This document shows positions 24,987 through 39,000 of a DNA stretch of 64,000 nt, one piece after another. Positions within the stretch are counted from its first letter, which is position 1; each line of letters opens with the position of its first letter. Origin of the DNA: Trichoplax adhaerens. Taxonomy: Eukaryota; Placozoa; Uniplacotomia; Trichoplacea; Trichoplacidae. The translations under genes and the position numbers were made by a program. Where the stretch lies: the NCBI RefSeq assembly GCF_000150275.1, contig NW_002060948.1, forward strand, positions 3,486,512-3,550,511. Reading direction: 5' to 3'. The notes below the pieces were generated by a model. That model made no database searches, was not told the DNA's origin, and saw only the letters and a list, made by a program, of their open reading frames with translations.

Positions 24987-27900
24987 ATGGCTACATTCCC
25001 AACTTGCCCGATTTGCACCGATGGAACAAGTTATAGAGATGAAGATCTGGCTGCTGGCCGCTGTATCCTATATTTCTAATATTATTTTAAATATGGCCTT
25101 ATTTTGGAGATTAGAAATACAGCATCATGCGCCTATACGAGTACATTACCGTCAATAGTTATAATACTGTAGCATAATAGCACGCTCGCCTTTATACTGA
25201 ATTGAAAATTGTACGCTAGTTGGATTAATAATAATAATAACATAGATATCTTACTGAAATCGCCTAAATGTGCATAGCTTATTCCCTTAAACTGAGCCAA
25301 TTCATCGTCAAATTTTAATTTAGACTCGTAGATTCATTACTGTAAATAGTGCAATAACCAATGGCAAGGTATAGCCTAATTTAGAATACAATAGACATCA
25401 CGAAAATGGCCTAAAATGTTGATAAATTATTTTTTTAAACTTATAATCAATCCCCAGTTATAACATAGTTACTTTTAAAAATTTGAACGATATGACGATA
25501 TAAGATATGCTTCTTTCCCTTAACTTGTCGATTGCACTCTTTATCGAACACTCGTGTATGCTGGATATTTCAAAGGTGGCCACGTCTTTCATTATTCTTG
25601 GTGAGTTGAATGTAGTTTTAAAATTCTCGTAACAAATCTTCATGCGCAATCTAGGCACTTCTTCCAATGTATAAAATGATGCAAAACATAAGTCAGGATT
25701 CGACTATCTATGACGTTGCCAAATTAAAACACACTCTATAGAACGATATACAGACAAATTAATAAGTTGTCCAATCATGGGACTATAGAAAGCCGTAAAT
25801 TACTCTCTAGTTTATGAACAATAAAATATTGCAATTTTTAGTATTTTTTATAATTATATCCGGAAAAGCATCTATAAATACTAACCGCAACCTTTATTTA
25901 CGCCAAAATGTCCTTACAGTAAATTACAGTCAAGGCGATTTGTTTCAATATTCCCTAAGCCTTAAAACTTTTTCAATTTTTTGATAAAGTAAATAAAACA
26001 GCTTACTGATACTACTTGAATGCTTACATCTGCTCTTCTGTAATATCAATTGTATTTACGGACAATATTCTATTTTGCTTAGCTTAGAAAAATGGGTTAT
26101 ACAATCAAAAACCTGCCCGACGTGTCGTAATAGATGTACCAAAAGAGATATTATCAAACTTTTCTTCGACTGCAGTCGAAGTGATGATTGCAATACCAGT
26201 AATCACCTTACCGATGATCCACAGCAATTAAGGGTATGAGTAAATGAATGTATAAAGTTTTGTAACAAACCTTGGATATCAGTGAGCTTATAATTTATTT
26301 CGTCATCAATTAGATGCAACTAGATAAATACATAGCTATCTACGAGAAAAGAGGTAAATACCTACTGCAAATATAGGCAATCATTTAATTTTGACATAGC
26401 ATCGTCGTTATAGTAAACTGCAGTTGTTAGGTAACGGTGTTATTGCGCTACTTCAATGCTGTAAAATGTAGATAGCCAATATCAAAAAATCTTGAACGAA
26501 AACCAGGATTTAGAAGAAGAATTATCAAATCTTAAAGATACATTGAAAACAACAAAATTAGCACTTAGAGATTACAAGAAAATTAACAAAGATTTAAAGG
26601 TAAAACTAATGGGACTATCCGTGTATACCATGTAGGATTATCATACAATTGCAAACTTGTGGTCAATTAGCTTGATAATAACCATAAAATATAAAATAAT
26701 ACATATATAAACAGGAGCAACAAGAAGAGACGCTAAGAAAGCTTGACCAAGCAAGCTTTGTTGCCAGCCAGTCTAATATGTTGCATGAGAAACTACGTCG
26801 ATTAGATGGGTAAGCCTTGCATATTGCTCATAGATTCCGATTAACATAGTTAAAAACACTATCTTGGACTTTATCGCAATAGCTCCGACCTGAGCTTTTT
26901 TTGCCATCATATTTTAATCGGTTTGTATATTGATAGATTACGAAGTATTCTAGAATCAAATTCTGATGAAGTAGACAAAATGATTAAACACGTGGGGGAA
27001 GGTCCTGCTGCTATCGAGCAACTATGCACTTATATTTCGTCCTTGAAAAAGTTAGAAGATGGTTGATTAAATGCTTATACATATTTTAGGAGCGTCAAAA
27101 ATAGTGACAGATCAATTCTTTAACTTTGATTTTAATATCTAATTTCTACAATCATTTTCAGAGAATATGAAAAATTAAAAGAATCCAAGAAATTTATTAA
27201 GTCAGAAAAATACAACTTAGAGATAGAATTAAGAAAATATATTAAACTTGTAAGAATTCCTACCAGAATATACACATGTATTGATAAAACTTTGAAAACA
27301 TCTCGTTGTCGTAGCAATAATAATTACCTGTATTATTCATACGGTATAATAGTCAGAAAATGCAAAATCAGATTTAGAAGATATGAAGAAGCGTTTCACT
27401 GCCGCATCTCAAAAACTTGAACAATATAAATTGGAAAATGGGGTATAAGAAGTTTTACTGTTATAATTTTGAAAAACATGCTCGTTTCTGATATAGTTTT
27501 GGCATTGCATTTATCTCTTATGTGAAGGTGTTACAGAAGAAACTGAAAATTATTAACAATAAATTAAGAAATTTTAAGAAACAAGATATCTCATCTATGC
27601 AGAAAAAAATGCTAACTTTACATGAGTAATGACTAGAAACAACTATTCGGGATCGCATCGATAAGTTTTATGTTTCTTTATGTTGATTCTATTTCTTATT
27701 GCTTAGCTCGCCAGTAGAAATTGATTTCCTCGAGAATTCGGTCGATGACGAAGGAAGTTCGATATCTAGAACAAATGAATTAAGATCAGCCAATGAAACC
27801 TCTTCTAGTCTAAGAGCTATCGCGAACAAGTTAGTACTGCAGTAAGATTAAGTTGATTACTTGAGTTATGGCAACTCTATTGAAGGTATCTAAGTGGGTT

Positions 27901-28674
27901 TCCGTATGGTTTTGACAGAAACGGATTACGCTTCGTCGATGCTGTTGATATGACTAGCGCAAGAACTAGAGTCGACATTAAAGTAATTTTTATTAAAGAT
28001 TGCTTTGCTACTATAGCGTATTTCCATTCGTAAATGTTTCCTTAATTTTTTATTCCAACGTCAAACTTTGCTGACATTGTCTCACGCTAGAAGAAGGAAT
28101 ACAAAGGTATTATATTCATTTTTAAGAAGTTATTATCCTTACTTTTAGTAAATGTATCTGCAAGATCATAATTGAAGATCAGAAATGAATAGTTTTAACG
28201 TATTTGTACATTTAAAAAAATAGAAAACAAAACGAATTCAGCTGATCATTTTTCACATTTTGAAAAGAATGCAAAGATGTTAACACAAAAAAATGATGGC
28301 GTAAGTAAGCGATATTTATAATTTTTTAGCCCCTTTACCTAATAGATTTTATATGCGTGTCTTAGGTTGTACGTTTTGGCTTTAACGGCTTAGGCGGACA
28401 TAGTAAGGTTTTACATCTCGTATCCGAAAATATTTTAGCTTAATGGTAATTGTAGACTAAAACTATATCAAACTGTGTTTCCATCTTATGCGGATAAATG
28501 GTTGCGCATGATTTTTTCTTAACGGCAATATTTCAGCAAAAGCGAAGTGATAGCTTTCCTGGAGACTCAAGTAGATCAAATCTTAATAATTCATCTAAGA
28601 GATTAAAATTATCGAAGATTACGAACTATACATTACCGCTGTCTTCGATGACTGAAGATGATATTATACTCTAA
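24987..28674 (+). CDS. TRAIP: TRAIP-like RING E3 ubiquitin ligase
   Basis: Sixteen exons give 454 residues (human TRAIP has 469): 24987-25062, 25576-25600, 26083-26233, 26314-26353, 26472-26599, 26715-26809, 26937-27050, 27162-27249, 27353-27442, 27528-27625, 27707-27829, 27919-27982, 28091-28106, 28224-28300, 28366-28407, 28537-28674. A RING-H2 domain opens the protein: C7, C10, C26, H28, H31, C34, C44, C47, followed by IIKLFFD as in TRAIP. Coiled coil follows, with TRAIP-like EKRDSQ and SLKKEYEKLKESKK. A late VRFGFNGLGGHSK matches human VRTGFDGLGGRTK. TRAIP ubiquitinates stalled replisomes and acts at interstrand crosslinks and in mitosis, in the nucleus. The second exon is a 25-nt microexon coding GHVFHYSC; a 16-nt exon (28091) is less certain. 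The C-terminus (SMTEDDIIL) lacks the PCNA-binding motif that ends human TRAIP. Confidence 0.9.
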
Positions 28675-29948
28675 TCAGATTCCAGTGTTACTTGTTAAGT
28701 TATCGATATGAAGTTGTAAAGTATACATGATATACTGCACTGTATGCACTATAAATGTACATTAGTGTAGAAATTGCTGAACTAGGAGTAAAGTTGTAAT
28801 TTGATATCTGCTAGCATTACTTTGGCATCAGCTAATGCTGCTTAACTTAAAACTGTAAATATTGTTGACTTGGTAAAAAACTTAATAATAATCTTTATAC
28901 GTTCGCAGTAGAAGGTATATACTGCTTGCTATTAAGAGTGTCTCAGTTATGGTAGTGACAGCCAAGTTGACACGTTCTTTTTAGAATTAATATATAAATC
29001 TTGAAGAATATGACAAAGACCGATATCTATGATTTACCATTTAATTTTGAAATTTCAGTTGGTACTATTTTAATTAATGTTGCTAATCTCTTACAGATTG
29101 GGAAACAAATAGCGCAGATTTCTTGTTGTAAAAATGTGTGAAATTATACAACAGCTCATTACATCGAAGGATAAATGTACAGCACAACCGATTTTATCAG
29201 CAACTATAGTACTGTGATAACAATTAAACAATTACAGACAAATTCTTGTCAAAGCTAAGTGACAAATAATTTTAGTACTTGTACTTACATTAGATCTAAC
29301 GAATACTAACGATTGTCAGCAAAATTAAAGTTGTAAATTAACATTGTACTATGCAATGCACAATAATTTCAACCAATAGATAGATTGATATTAAAACAAT
29401 AAAACATAGTTGCCGCATTTGTACAGTGCTATAAGGAATTTTTGTTGATCAATCATGCTTGTATCTATTTACCGATGGCATAGGATGAAAACATATAAAA
29501 TTATAAAGAATAAAAGCTATTCTAACCTCGTAACATGATTGATGAATAGACACATCGACATTGTACATAGAATCATTACATAAAATCATTACTGCATGTA
29601 AGGATTATATTAATATTAACAGAAATGCAATAATTGCATCATAGGACATAAAATGGTACTTGATTAAACGGCGTCTAAGATACGTAAAAGTAAAAGCATT
29701 TACATAGTTTATAAATCAAATGTTGATAACTGATTTCAATATAAAGGATAATAGCAAAAATTTTTCTCGGCTATATACATATCAATCATTGTTAATCTAC
29801 TATTTTACATGTACTCGTATTGTTGATTCAGTTGTATCAAAACTATATTGAGCTACACCTATTTCGACTGAATCGATAGGAAACAATTCCATTGCCTTAT
29901 AACGCCTTGATCACATCACAAATTATTCTTATTATTTGCAATATACGT
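28675..29948. other. Convergent intergenic stretch
   Basis: AT-rich sequence between the stop of the TRAIP-like gene (plus) and the stop of the next gene (minus), so it holds two 3' ends. Several AATAAA-type words are present, but I cannot assign a polyadenylation site. No exon seen. Confidence 0.5.
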
Positions 29949-32900
29949 TTATTTACTCGTCTTCCCTTTCTTATGATTAAGATTTTGAAAGAACTCTTTA
30001 ACTTTCGATTTAGGCCTGTCATCTCCCAGTGGACTGCTATTAGTCTTACTTGGCGATACACGTCTCTTAGCTACAACAAGTTGCTGAGATAGTACAGGTG
30101 AACCGGCTTGCAACATGGCGATCGCATCTTCTCGACTCACAATTTGTCGTACAGCAAATTGCTTCTTCTTGCTGTTCTCATAATCTAAATTATTAGGACG
30201 ATCTGATATGGCTACGCCATACTTATTCACGGTAGGATCAATTGCTGCTAAAACATTGGATGTTGTTTTTTGGGGTCCCTATGATATGTGAAATTTATTT
30301 AGTTAATACTATCAATTTGATCAAAATACGTACTGATTGAATTTATTGATTCACAATAGTATACGGATAGATGTGAAAGTACAGCCTATTGAAATTTATC
30401 ATTACCTGAATATTGCGCGTTACAATACTGTTAATGTCCTCCTATTGCAGCAGAAAAAATCGATAATCAATTTATAGCAGATTTAAGGTAATTATTAATT
30501 ATATAAGGAAAGAACTAAGATTGAATAATAATATCGATAACATCAATAAAGTTATAAAGTGAAGTCAATTTAATAAATCCTTTACCGGTTCAACAATTTC
30601 ATATTCATGTTCAAATTCATCGCTATTATTTATGGCCTTAGATGGTTGATTCCTTCCATTTGGAGTAGATGGATCATCTCTACTATAACCATTTACACCA
30701 TTTGATTGTGCTTTTTCTTGCTTCGTAGCTTTGCCGTTAGGTAAATGAATGGAACGCTGAGCATGATGATCATTATTATGGGGAATAGGTGAACGAAAAT
30801 CGTTTACGGTATTGCTAACAGGCATATTATGAGATGAATTTAAGGGAAATTCATGATTCTATAATAATATAATTAATAAACAAGATAATCGATACCATTA
30901 TTCAAAAATATCTTTAGCATAGAGAAAATAAACCTGTTACTAATCACAAAAATAGAATCTACAACTAACCTGCCGATGCAGTTTAGATGCTGCCTTGCGA
31001 TTCATATCCCATCGTTTACCTCCATCGCTATTACGAAAACGTGATGATAAGTCATATTCTCGGTTATTTTCTTCTGTTATAAATTGAGACCGTGGAATAA
31101 ACTCATTCCTAAATTGCTTGGGTAAGTGAGTACGATTACTACTTTCAAAGCTATTATCTTGAGATTGAGAACTATCAGACTGCGCTTGTCTCCTAGGTCT
31201 ATGCTTCATTGGATTCCAATCTATATCACTCATGCCATGATGAATATCTCCATCTTCGGAACCTTGAAAATCGCTATTAGAAGATCGATCGGAAGTTTGA
31301 AATTCCGGATATTCCTTACGATATCGATATTGTTTATTACTGTGATTATCATAATAGGATTGACCACCATCATGCCCATTATTGCCATTGTCATAATACA
31401 TTCGCTGATTACCGTTACGACGATGATTGCGATGCTGGCGGTGATCATCATTTCCACTGCTGTTGGCAGCAAATCCACCAGATACAGGCTGTGCGATAAC
31501 ATTTGATTGGCTTGGGCTATCACTATATTGGCTACTACTAGAACTAGGCGATCTAAAAATAAGATATACCAAAAGATAAGTGTATATATGCCTTAAGGTA
31601 TTAATACATAATAAATATTCATTTATATTAGTAAGTAAAAGAGAATCTATTATATCAATATGGATGCAATAACAACCCCTAACTTTTTGTCTACCTTTTA
31701 TCATGAGGATTAACATTGCCATTATGGTTATACTTATTACTATTATTACTATTATTGCTGTGTGTTCTGCGATATTCATGCTCATGTCTTCTCCTAGCTA
31801 ACTGAATTTCCTGCTTCCATAGCATACGGGCTAGTTCCTAATCATAATCACATAGCATTGTCAGAAAAATTATATACTATCATATGTCTTATTTCTTTTC
31901 AATAGAGATTGATTGTATGCATAATGTACATATTCAAGTGAAATGGGTTATAGTACAGTAGTAAAATTAATCTAGATTTATTATTTGTCATCCAGCTATA
32001 GTAATAAGGAAGTTTATTCACTGTTTCAGAGAAAATCTAAATGGGTTTCCATGTAATATTTATTTTAAATGATGAGAAAGCATCACGACTGCTAGGTAAA
32101 GTGCGTAAACAGTTGAAAAAATCGTTTTGAAACTAAATCATTATGGGTAAATTAATAGCAGGATACGGGGAAATTTTAACTATATATCACGTCTGATCAC
32201 CTGATCTTGTAATTCCTGGGCCATTCTATGATCGATAACGTCATCCTATTTGCAAAAATGAGATTTTAAATATATCGCTTTTGAACTTGAAGAAATAAAC
32301 GTTACTTGGTAGATACAGGTTAAACCGTATTAAATAATGATATGAGATTGACTTCAATTATTGTTAAGATATTGTACTAATGTTGGTAACCGTTACAAAT
32401 TAATGCCTTACTACTTCTACATAAGTCCTAGTTAATAACAATATCGTGTCCTTATCGTAGTAAATTTCGCTAAATCCCGTAAATAACTATCTTTAATTGG
32501 ACAACGATTGCTAATGGCCAGTAATTAGTTCATGTATTAACTTTTAAAACTCAATCTAGTATACATAAATTCTCTTTTAATTTAAAGATAAACAACAAAT
32601 TCATCCTAAGAAGATTATTGAAACATAAAATCATAGTTTATGCTGTCGATAATTTGACAGCAGTTTTTTACTTTGGAATTATAGTTATTGAAAATTATCG
32701 TTACCCGAATATGAGTTGGATTGTATTGACTATCAGGAGTCACATCATCCCTGCAGTACTTGTCGCTGTGTTATTATAAATAGAATTTAAAAAGATTAAA
32801 ACATCATTTCTAAAAATATAGAAACTCTTATTAAGAAATTATTTCTTAGCAATAACGTAATATTTTCGTCGAACACAAATTAGAGTAATGATTCACCTTA

Positions 32901-33088
32901 TTCTAATTTTAAAATGTATTCTATAATTATCTCTTTATATATATAGGCTGCACAAAATAATAACACTATGTAGCAAAAGAAAATTTACCTTCTGGGTGAC
33001 GCTGACCGATATTCCTTTAAATGATTTCCACCACGATTGTAGTACATTGATTTTTCTTGAGATTTATCAGAGCGTTTATGACCGCTAC
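29949..33088 (-). CDS. Ser/Asn/Gln-rich protein with short CCDC50-like helical segment (5' end missing)
   Basis: Eight in-phase exons: 33088-32989, 32750-32705, 32245-32201, 31837-31695, 31552-30970, 30858-30586, 30441-30406, 30278-29949, giving about 519 codons. The first one found starts inside a codon, so at least one upstream exon is missing. Two adjacent exons code DHRMAQELQDQ and ELARMLWKQEIQLARRR, a charged helix that resembles the repeated IARxLQExE motif of CCDC50. The rest is disordered: a 194-codon exon rich in Ser, Asn, His, Gln and Arg, and a basic C-terminus ending HKKGKTSK. One segment in the last exon (VSREDAIAMLQAGSPVLSQQ) looks helical. There is no signal peptide or membrane segment, so probably cytoplasmic. 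The CCDC50 link is weak; I do not recognise the family with confidence. A candidate first exon is at 41788-41797. Confidence 0.65.
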
Positions 33089-36000
33089 CTAAGTATAATG
33101 AAATTGCAAAATGATTAGAAGTACTTCTTTTTAGCGAGGAAACATTTGACGCACAGCATTAGTGGATATTAATAAGAAACAAATTAATTTAACAGTGTAT
33201 CGAAATAACTTTAAATTCAGTCATGATGCTTAAGCTATTGAGTCATATTTAGTCTAACCTACAAAGAAATTTGGATAGTATCGTGAAAAAGTGATAGTTA
33301 AATGCTTTCTTATTTCACGAAGGGGGATAGAAAATGATTGATGATCAAGTATAGTATCTGGTTAATTCCCTAAATGTCATGACTAATCACTCCTTTTCCT
33401 CCTTTCCAATCCCTAACTCTTTCCGATTAATGAATCTAAAGGCCTGAACGCTATTATATTGAGCGCGTTGTATTTTACGATCGATACTGTTATAACTTAC
33501 TTGTTAAGGATCAATAGGCAGTTTAATAATCGATCTTGCTATTGGTATTATATTAGTATAGTACCATCCAAGCTACGGCCAACTAATTCAATTGATATTA
33601 CGTAATTATTGCCCGCAAGGCTAGGGATCAAAGTTGTGTAAATGTGAAATAAGAGTCATGTCTTTGTCAATCTTCGATCAACGTGACAGGTCTAGATAGA
33701 TATAATTAGTAGTTCCGAAGGATTAAAAGATCTATTCATAAATGGATCAGTTGCTACTGTTATACATAGAACTCAATATTTAAATAATAAGTAATTTCAA
33801 TCATAAAAATAACCAGATGGTGAAAAATGAAATCCTTGATATTGTTCATATTTGCAATACCATACGTAGGGTTAATTTAATTACTGAGAAACGCAATCGT
33901 CCAAGTGGTTTATTTATCTTATCATTCTTCCTTCTAAGTTTATCAATATAGTATATCATTTTTTCCTTCTGAGACCATAGAGATTAATTAGAAATATTCT
34001 GCAAATGAAAGATTAAACCTTTACGGAAATTGGGATGCCCGAACAGAAATTTTCGCGCACTATAATGTCCTATTTGGATGTCTCCATGTATTATGCCAAT
34101 CCCATACTATAGACCTATAGCTAGTTAATTGTTATATCCGATTGATGATCGCTACTGATGATAAAAACGATTTGTTCTATACTAATACAATACAGCGTTG
34201 CTTGAAAAGATCGATTAATTATATAATCGTTCGAATTAGATTGTTAGAATAATAGTGACAACGATGAGGTTGAATAATACTTGCATAAGTTATCTAGTCT
34301 TTAAGCAGATAAATTTCATCATGATCGTAGCTCAGAAAAGCAAATCTGAAAATCGCGCATAGAAAATCTATTCTATGCTACAATTCAATGTCATAGTTGC
34401 ATATTAAAGGGGGGAATCTCGCCTATCCTTTGAATGATTAACCAATAGGCTCTGAAGCTGCAGCGCAATCAACTAGTTGACTCGATGTTATCGTTGATGG
34501 AACAATAAAATTTTAAACGACTCGATAAATTCAAATTATAATTAAATGCCATTAATAGCGTTCCAATTATATTTAAATCCTAATCTTAAAGCTACATTCC
34601 AGCTAAAAAGTAGAAACAGAATAATTGTTGCTTTAAAATATTCACACAGTACCTCTTGGGCTAAAAATCGGAGAAACTAATACAATATTCTAGATCAGAA
34701 CCTCCCAAATGAAGAAAAGTTCCATTCTATTTCCACTTCCTCTTTCATGTAGAACGCAGGTGATATGATTCTAAAACACTACTCCTATACTTGTAACTAT
34801 ATATCCTACGTCTGGGGGAATTAAACTTTCTATAAAATCGATTCGCTAAATAGACTAAGCTATCAGTTATTTTCTTTTTAGTTTCTCATCAAAGAAAAAA
34901 CTTAGACTTAATTTAAGCCTGAAGAAATATAAATGAAGCGATGCTAAAGGCAACACAGGGTGATACCCTCGAGGCTTGTGGACAAAACAATCACTTGAGT
35001 GAAAAAGTTATAATATCAATAAAACTATTTTTCGTTTCCGATGGATTAAATTGTATTCTAGATAAATTTGTTTTCATGTGGAAACGATCAGCTGTATCAT
35101 ATATTATGAAGATTAAAAAAGAACAGTAAGATCGATAAACTAGTATATAGAATTAACGATGATAGATATGAATAGGATAAAGTTGTTGTTGATATCAATA
35201 TACAAATCAACGGGCATTTTGATTATTAGTATTGTATAAGAGAAGGAATAGTCACCATGGTGAAAACATGACTGATGTTCTCCTACTGAGTTGTGTCGAA
35301 TCCAACCAGCCCACTATATTTTTGTCTTTATACTACCATGAACAAAGCAGAACAAAGTGATAAAAAAAACTTTCATTTCCTTGTAAGCTATCTTTTCTCG
35401 TGAGATGATGGAATATTTAATGATTCAACTCATATTAAGGTGGAAGTTGATATCCTGATGCTAAGTATGTATATCGACTGTAAGCCTTACTTTGACTATT
35501 TTATGATACTTTATCGTCTATGACTAACTAACTGTTTTGGCCCCTTATTATTTAGTAAAGATGAATACTTTAAATTTAGTTGAATGAATAAATTGAATTT
35601 AGAAGCTGTCTGACAATATCGTTATAAAAACTTCTCAATCTTGTATTAATAGATTTGAGTCTAGACTTGGTCAATAAGCATTAGCACTATATTTTATGTA
35701 GGTTAATTTAGTCAATTTTTCATTATCTTGAGGATACTATTGCATGTTCTCGTATTTATATCGATTGTACCCCTATCTTCATCGCATTGAAAATAAGACT
35801 ACCTGTCTAGACATTATCTACCAGTGCACATTATTTTAATTTTTTCTAAATACTTAATTGGTAAATTTTATGTAGTTAAGACGATAAAGTCAGCATTAGA
35901 CTGTCATCGATAAAAAATATATCATAATCCATCATTGAGTAGCACCGTTGAACATAGTCACAAATAAATTGCCTATTTTTAGGATTAAAGGCATACCAAA

Positions 36001-39000
36001 ATAACTTCTTCTTGAAGGTAACTTTTTCTTTTGTAAATGGCTATCTACTTAGTATCCGTGTAGCAAAGCTAACTCCATGTGATAGGATAATAAAGGATAG
36101 CGTCAGGGTGCGATCAAACTATACTCGGATGATTAAATTAATAAAAAGAAATAGAGAACTAATCATATGGTACAGTTTGGCGTGGATATGTATTTTTTAA
36201 GCAATTAAAATACCGTCACAAGCCCATTGCTATTGAGAATTTGCAAACATTGACTGAACGTTATACAACTTGGTCAGCTGTGGCATGGCAACATAATATT
36301 CAAACGCTTTCATGATCACCTTTTGTAACTTTGTCGGTAAGGTTGCAAATCAAATAGGAAGGAAATTATTAAATTTCTCTATTGTGACAGTATCACCCTT
36401 TCAAAGGTGCCAGCAAGGAGAGGGGTGTCAAGTAGAGATATCAAGATGGAGAATGATTCAGCTAAAACAAGGTGAATAACTTGAATTGATTTATATCATC
36501 GCATTGAAATCGACTTCTTGAATAAGATAGTCTGATAGTTTGTAAGTGAGAGATAGATATTGGTTAAAATCAATGTGCTTTGTTCTATTTCTTAGTTAAC
36601 TTCTTTATATATTTAATTATGAAGGCGGCACTTTACATTTGGTTTGCACTTAACTTTATGAATAAATAACTTTTGTTATGTAGCTAAATCTTTTTTAATT
36701 TCCTGCTAGGTTTTGCCGCTACCTCACGTGGATAGCAAGACAACAACAAAAAATAGAGGTTTTGCTACTGAGACATAATAGCTAACACAAATTAGCTATC
36801 TGTTATTTAATGGTGTCCGAGACTATGTCATAAAAATAAAAAGCATTGATAAATAATGGTAGCCCAATTCAATCCATAACATTGTAATCAATTACAATTA
36901 TAGGTTCTAGATTACTAACAGCAATGTAGTAATTCGTCTTTACAGATATGATAGATAATTTCATCACTTTCTATAGTTTAAAGCTTCTTATGGCAGCCTT
37001 CTATAAATTATACATGACATTAATTCGGTATGATACCATTAAAGTGACTAAAACTGCTCAGTTGCTAAACTCACTTTTAATCTAGGTTCATTTGTTATTA
37101 ATATGATATTGGATTTCAAGAAGTGTTTAAAAATAGATGAAAATTTAACGGACGAGTTCATTTCTATTGTAGCAGGAATGATTGCTTAAAAATGATAATC
37201 ATCATTTGTTAACGCACCTTGTACTATACCTATTTTAGATGAAGGTTGCGTAGCTGTCAAAGAATATAAAGTGCTTAAATTCACTTCCTGTAGCTAAGCC
37301 GCAAGCAAAAAAGGAAAATGAACTTTTAATTTTAGGGAGATCATGAATTTGCTATAATCAGTTGTAAAGTAAAATGATTCATTAATCTCGATCGGCAACA
37401 ATTTCATATCTCCCGGCTGGATTTATTAAACAACAAGAAATGAATATGAGCATTTACTTATTTTATAAAAGTTATGGAGCTGAAAACTATGTAGCAATAT
37501 TCTTAGCCAGAATATATTATAATAAAATCGTCATTTTCGTAAAGCTCTAGCTACGCCATACTGATAATTTGTCCATTTATTATGTATAATTTCCATGTGT
37601 AAGCGAAAAACCTATTTAATTTTTTAAAAAGCCTAGAAAATAGCTTTAGATAGCAACAATAGAGTTACTATTGTTGATTTCTTAGTCAGAATCGGTTAGA
37701 CATACGCAATATTAATGCAAATTATTCACTACTATTATGTATTGCTTTTAAACTGCTAACTTGAACTTGTAATTGTTCTATTTCCAAGTTAGTCCATCCA
37801 ATTATAACTAGACTATAGAATTCAAGAGCAGTACGGAGTCCCTATAGCTATTTTTTCATTCTGATTTAAGGTTGCTTAATTTAAAGCCTCGCTAGGGCTA
37901 TGCTAAATTGCGATAACTTCAAAAGAACTTTATGAAATGCCCATTTAGCCCGGGGCTTCCAACTGTCTGAATCTTAAAGCTAGCTAGGCCAATCTGACTA
38001 ATAAATATAAGACAATTAATCATCTTTTCTAAGAAAGTAGATAACATCTTGTAAATCGATGACTAATATATGTTTAGGTAATGCACGTGTAATGGACAAT
38101 ATGACTAACGATACATTCAAGAAATTGGGAAAAAACTCTTTCAACTACCTCTTTTCAATTTACGATTACCTTCATTTGCAATGATTGAATTGTATCGAAC
38201 CCAATGAGAATATTCAACATCAATCCTACTAACTAACAATTAGGATCGTATATTGAATGCTATCCAATCATTCTTATAGGATGGCTATCATAATTTGATG
38301 GTTAATGGGTTGGTCAAAGATTGATTATTAAAATGACTCTCAAACTGTCTCATTTTATGCCATTATACTATGCTAAGAATAAATACTCTCAATGAAAAGA
38401 TGTCAATTACAATTAATCGTAGACATTTCTAGACCTTATATACATATACATTTATTCTAAGTAGTATAACATTGACTGGAACGATTCTTCTCCAGTTTTT
38501 GCTTATAAACTACTGCTTTCCATTGATTCTATCATTCACCCAGCCAACTTACTTTTAGTAAACTCCTATCACTCCTTCTAAGTTTCGAAATCTCTCAAGG
38601 ATATTGCACAACCAACTTAATAGTCTGCAATGAGTGCAGCAGTTACTTTGTTTGAAAATGACGGCCATTATATAAGAACAAAGGACAGACAAAATGATAG
38701 AGATGACTAAGAATAAAGAGAGGTTAAAGAAATCTACTTAAACTACTACGTCATTATGAGCATCTAAGATGGAAGGAAAGAATAGCTTTGGATGGTTAGC
38801 TATAAATTTTTCATATTGTACCTCAATCAATTACTTTTAATAGGAAAGAAATACTGCCGTTTTACATAAAAAAAAAAATCTCTACTACCGTCGTCATTCA
38901 AATTAGGTTATGGCCGTAAGATAGTCCATAGTAGCCAGTCTGTTTGGGTAATCAATGATACTGTACTGCAAACTGTCTGGAAACATCCAATATGACAAAT

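Noticed and set aside
33498-33541. Possible exon upstream of the CCDC50-like gene with a GTAAGT donor
   Set aside because: Its end phase does not match the exon at 33088, and the frame that would match contains a stop.
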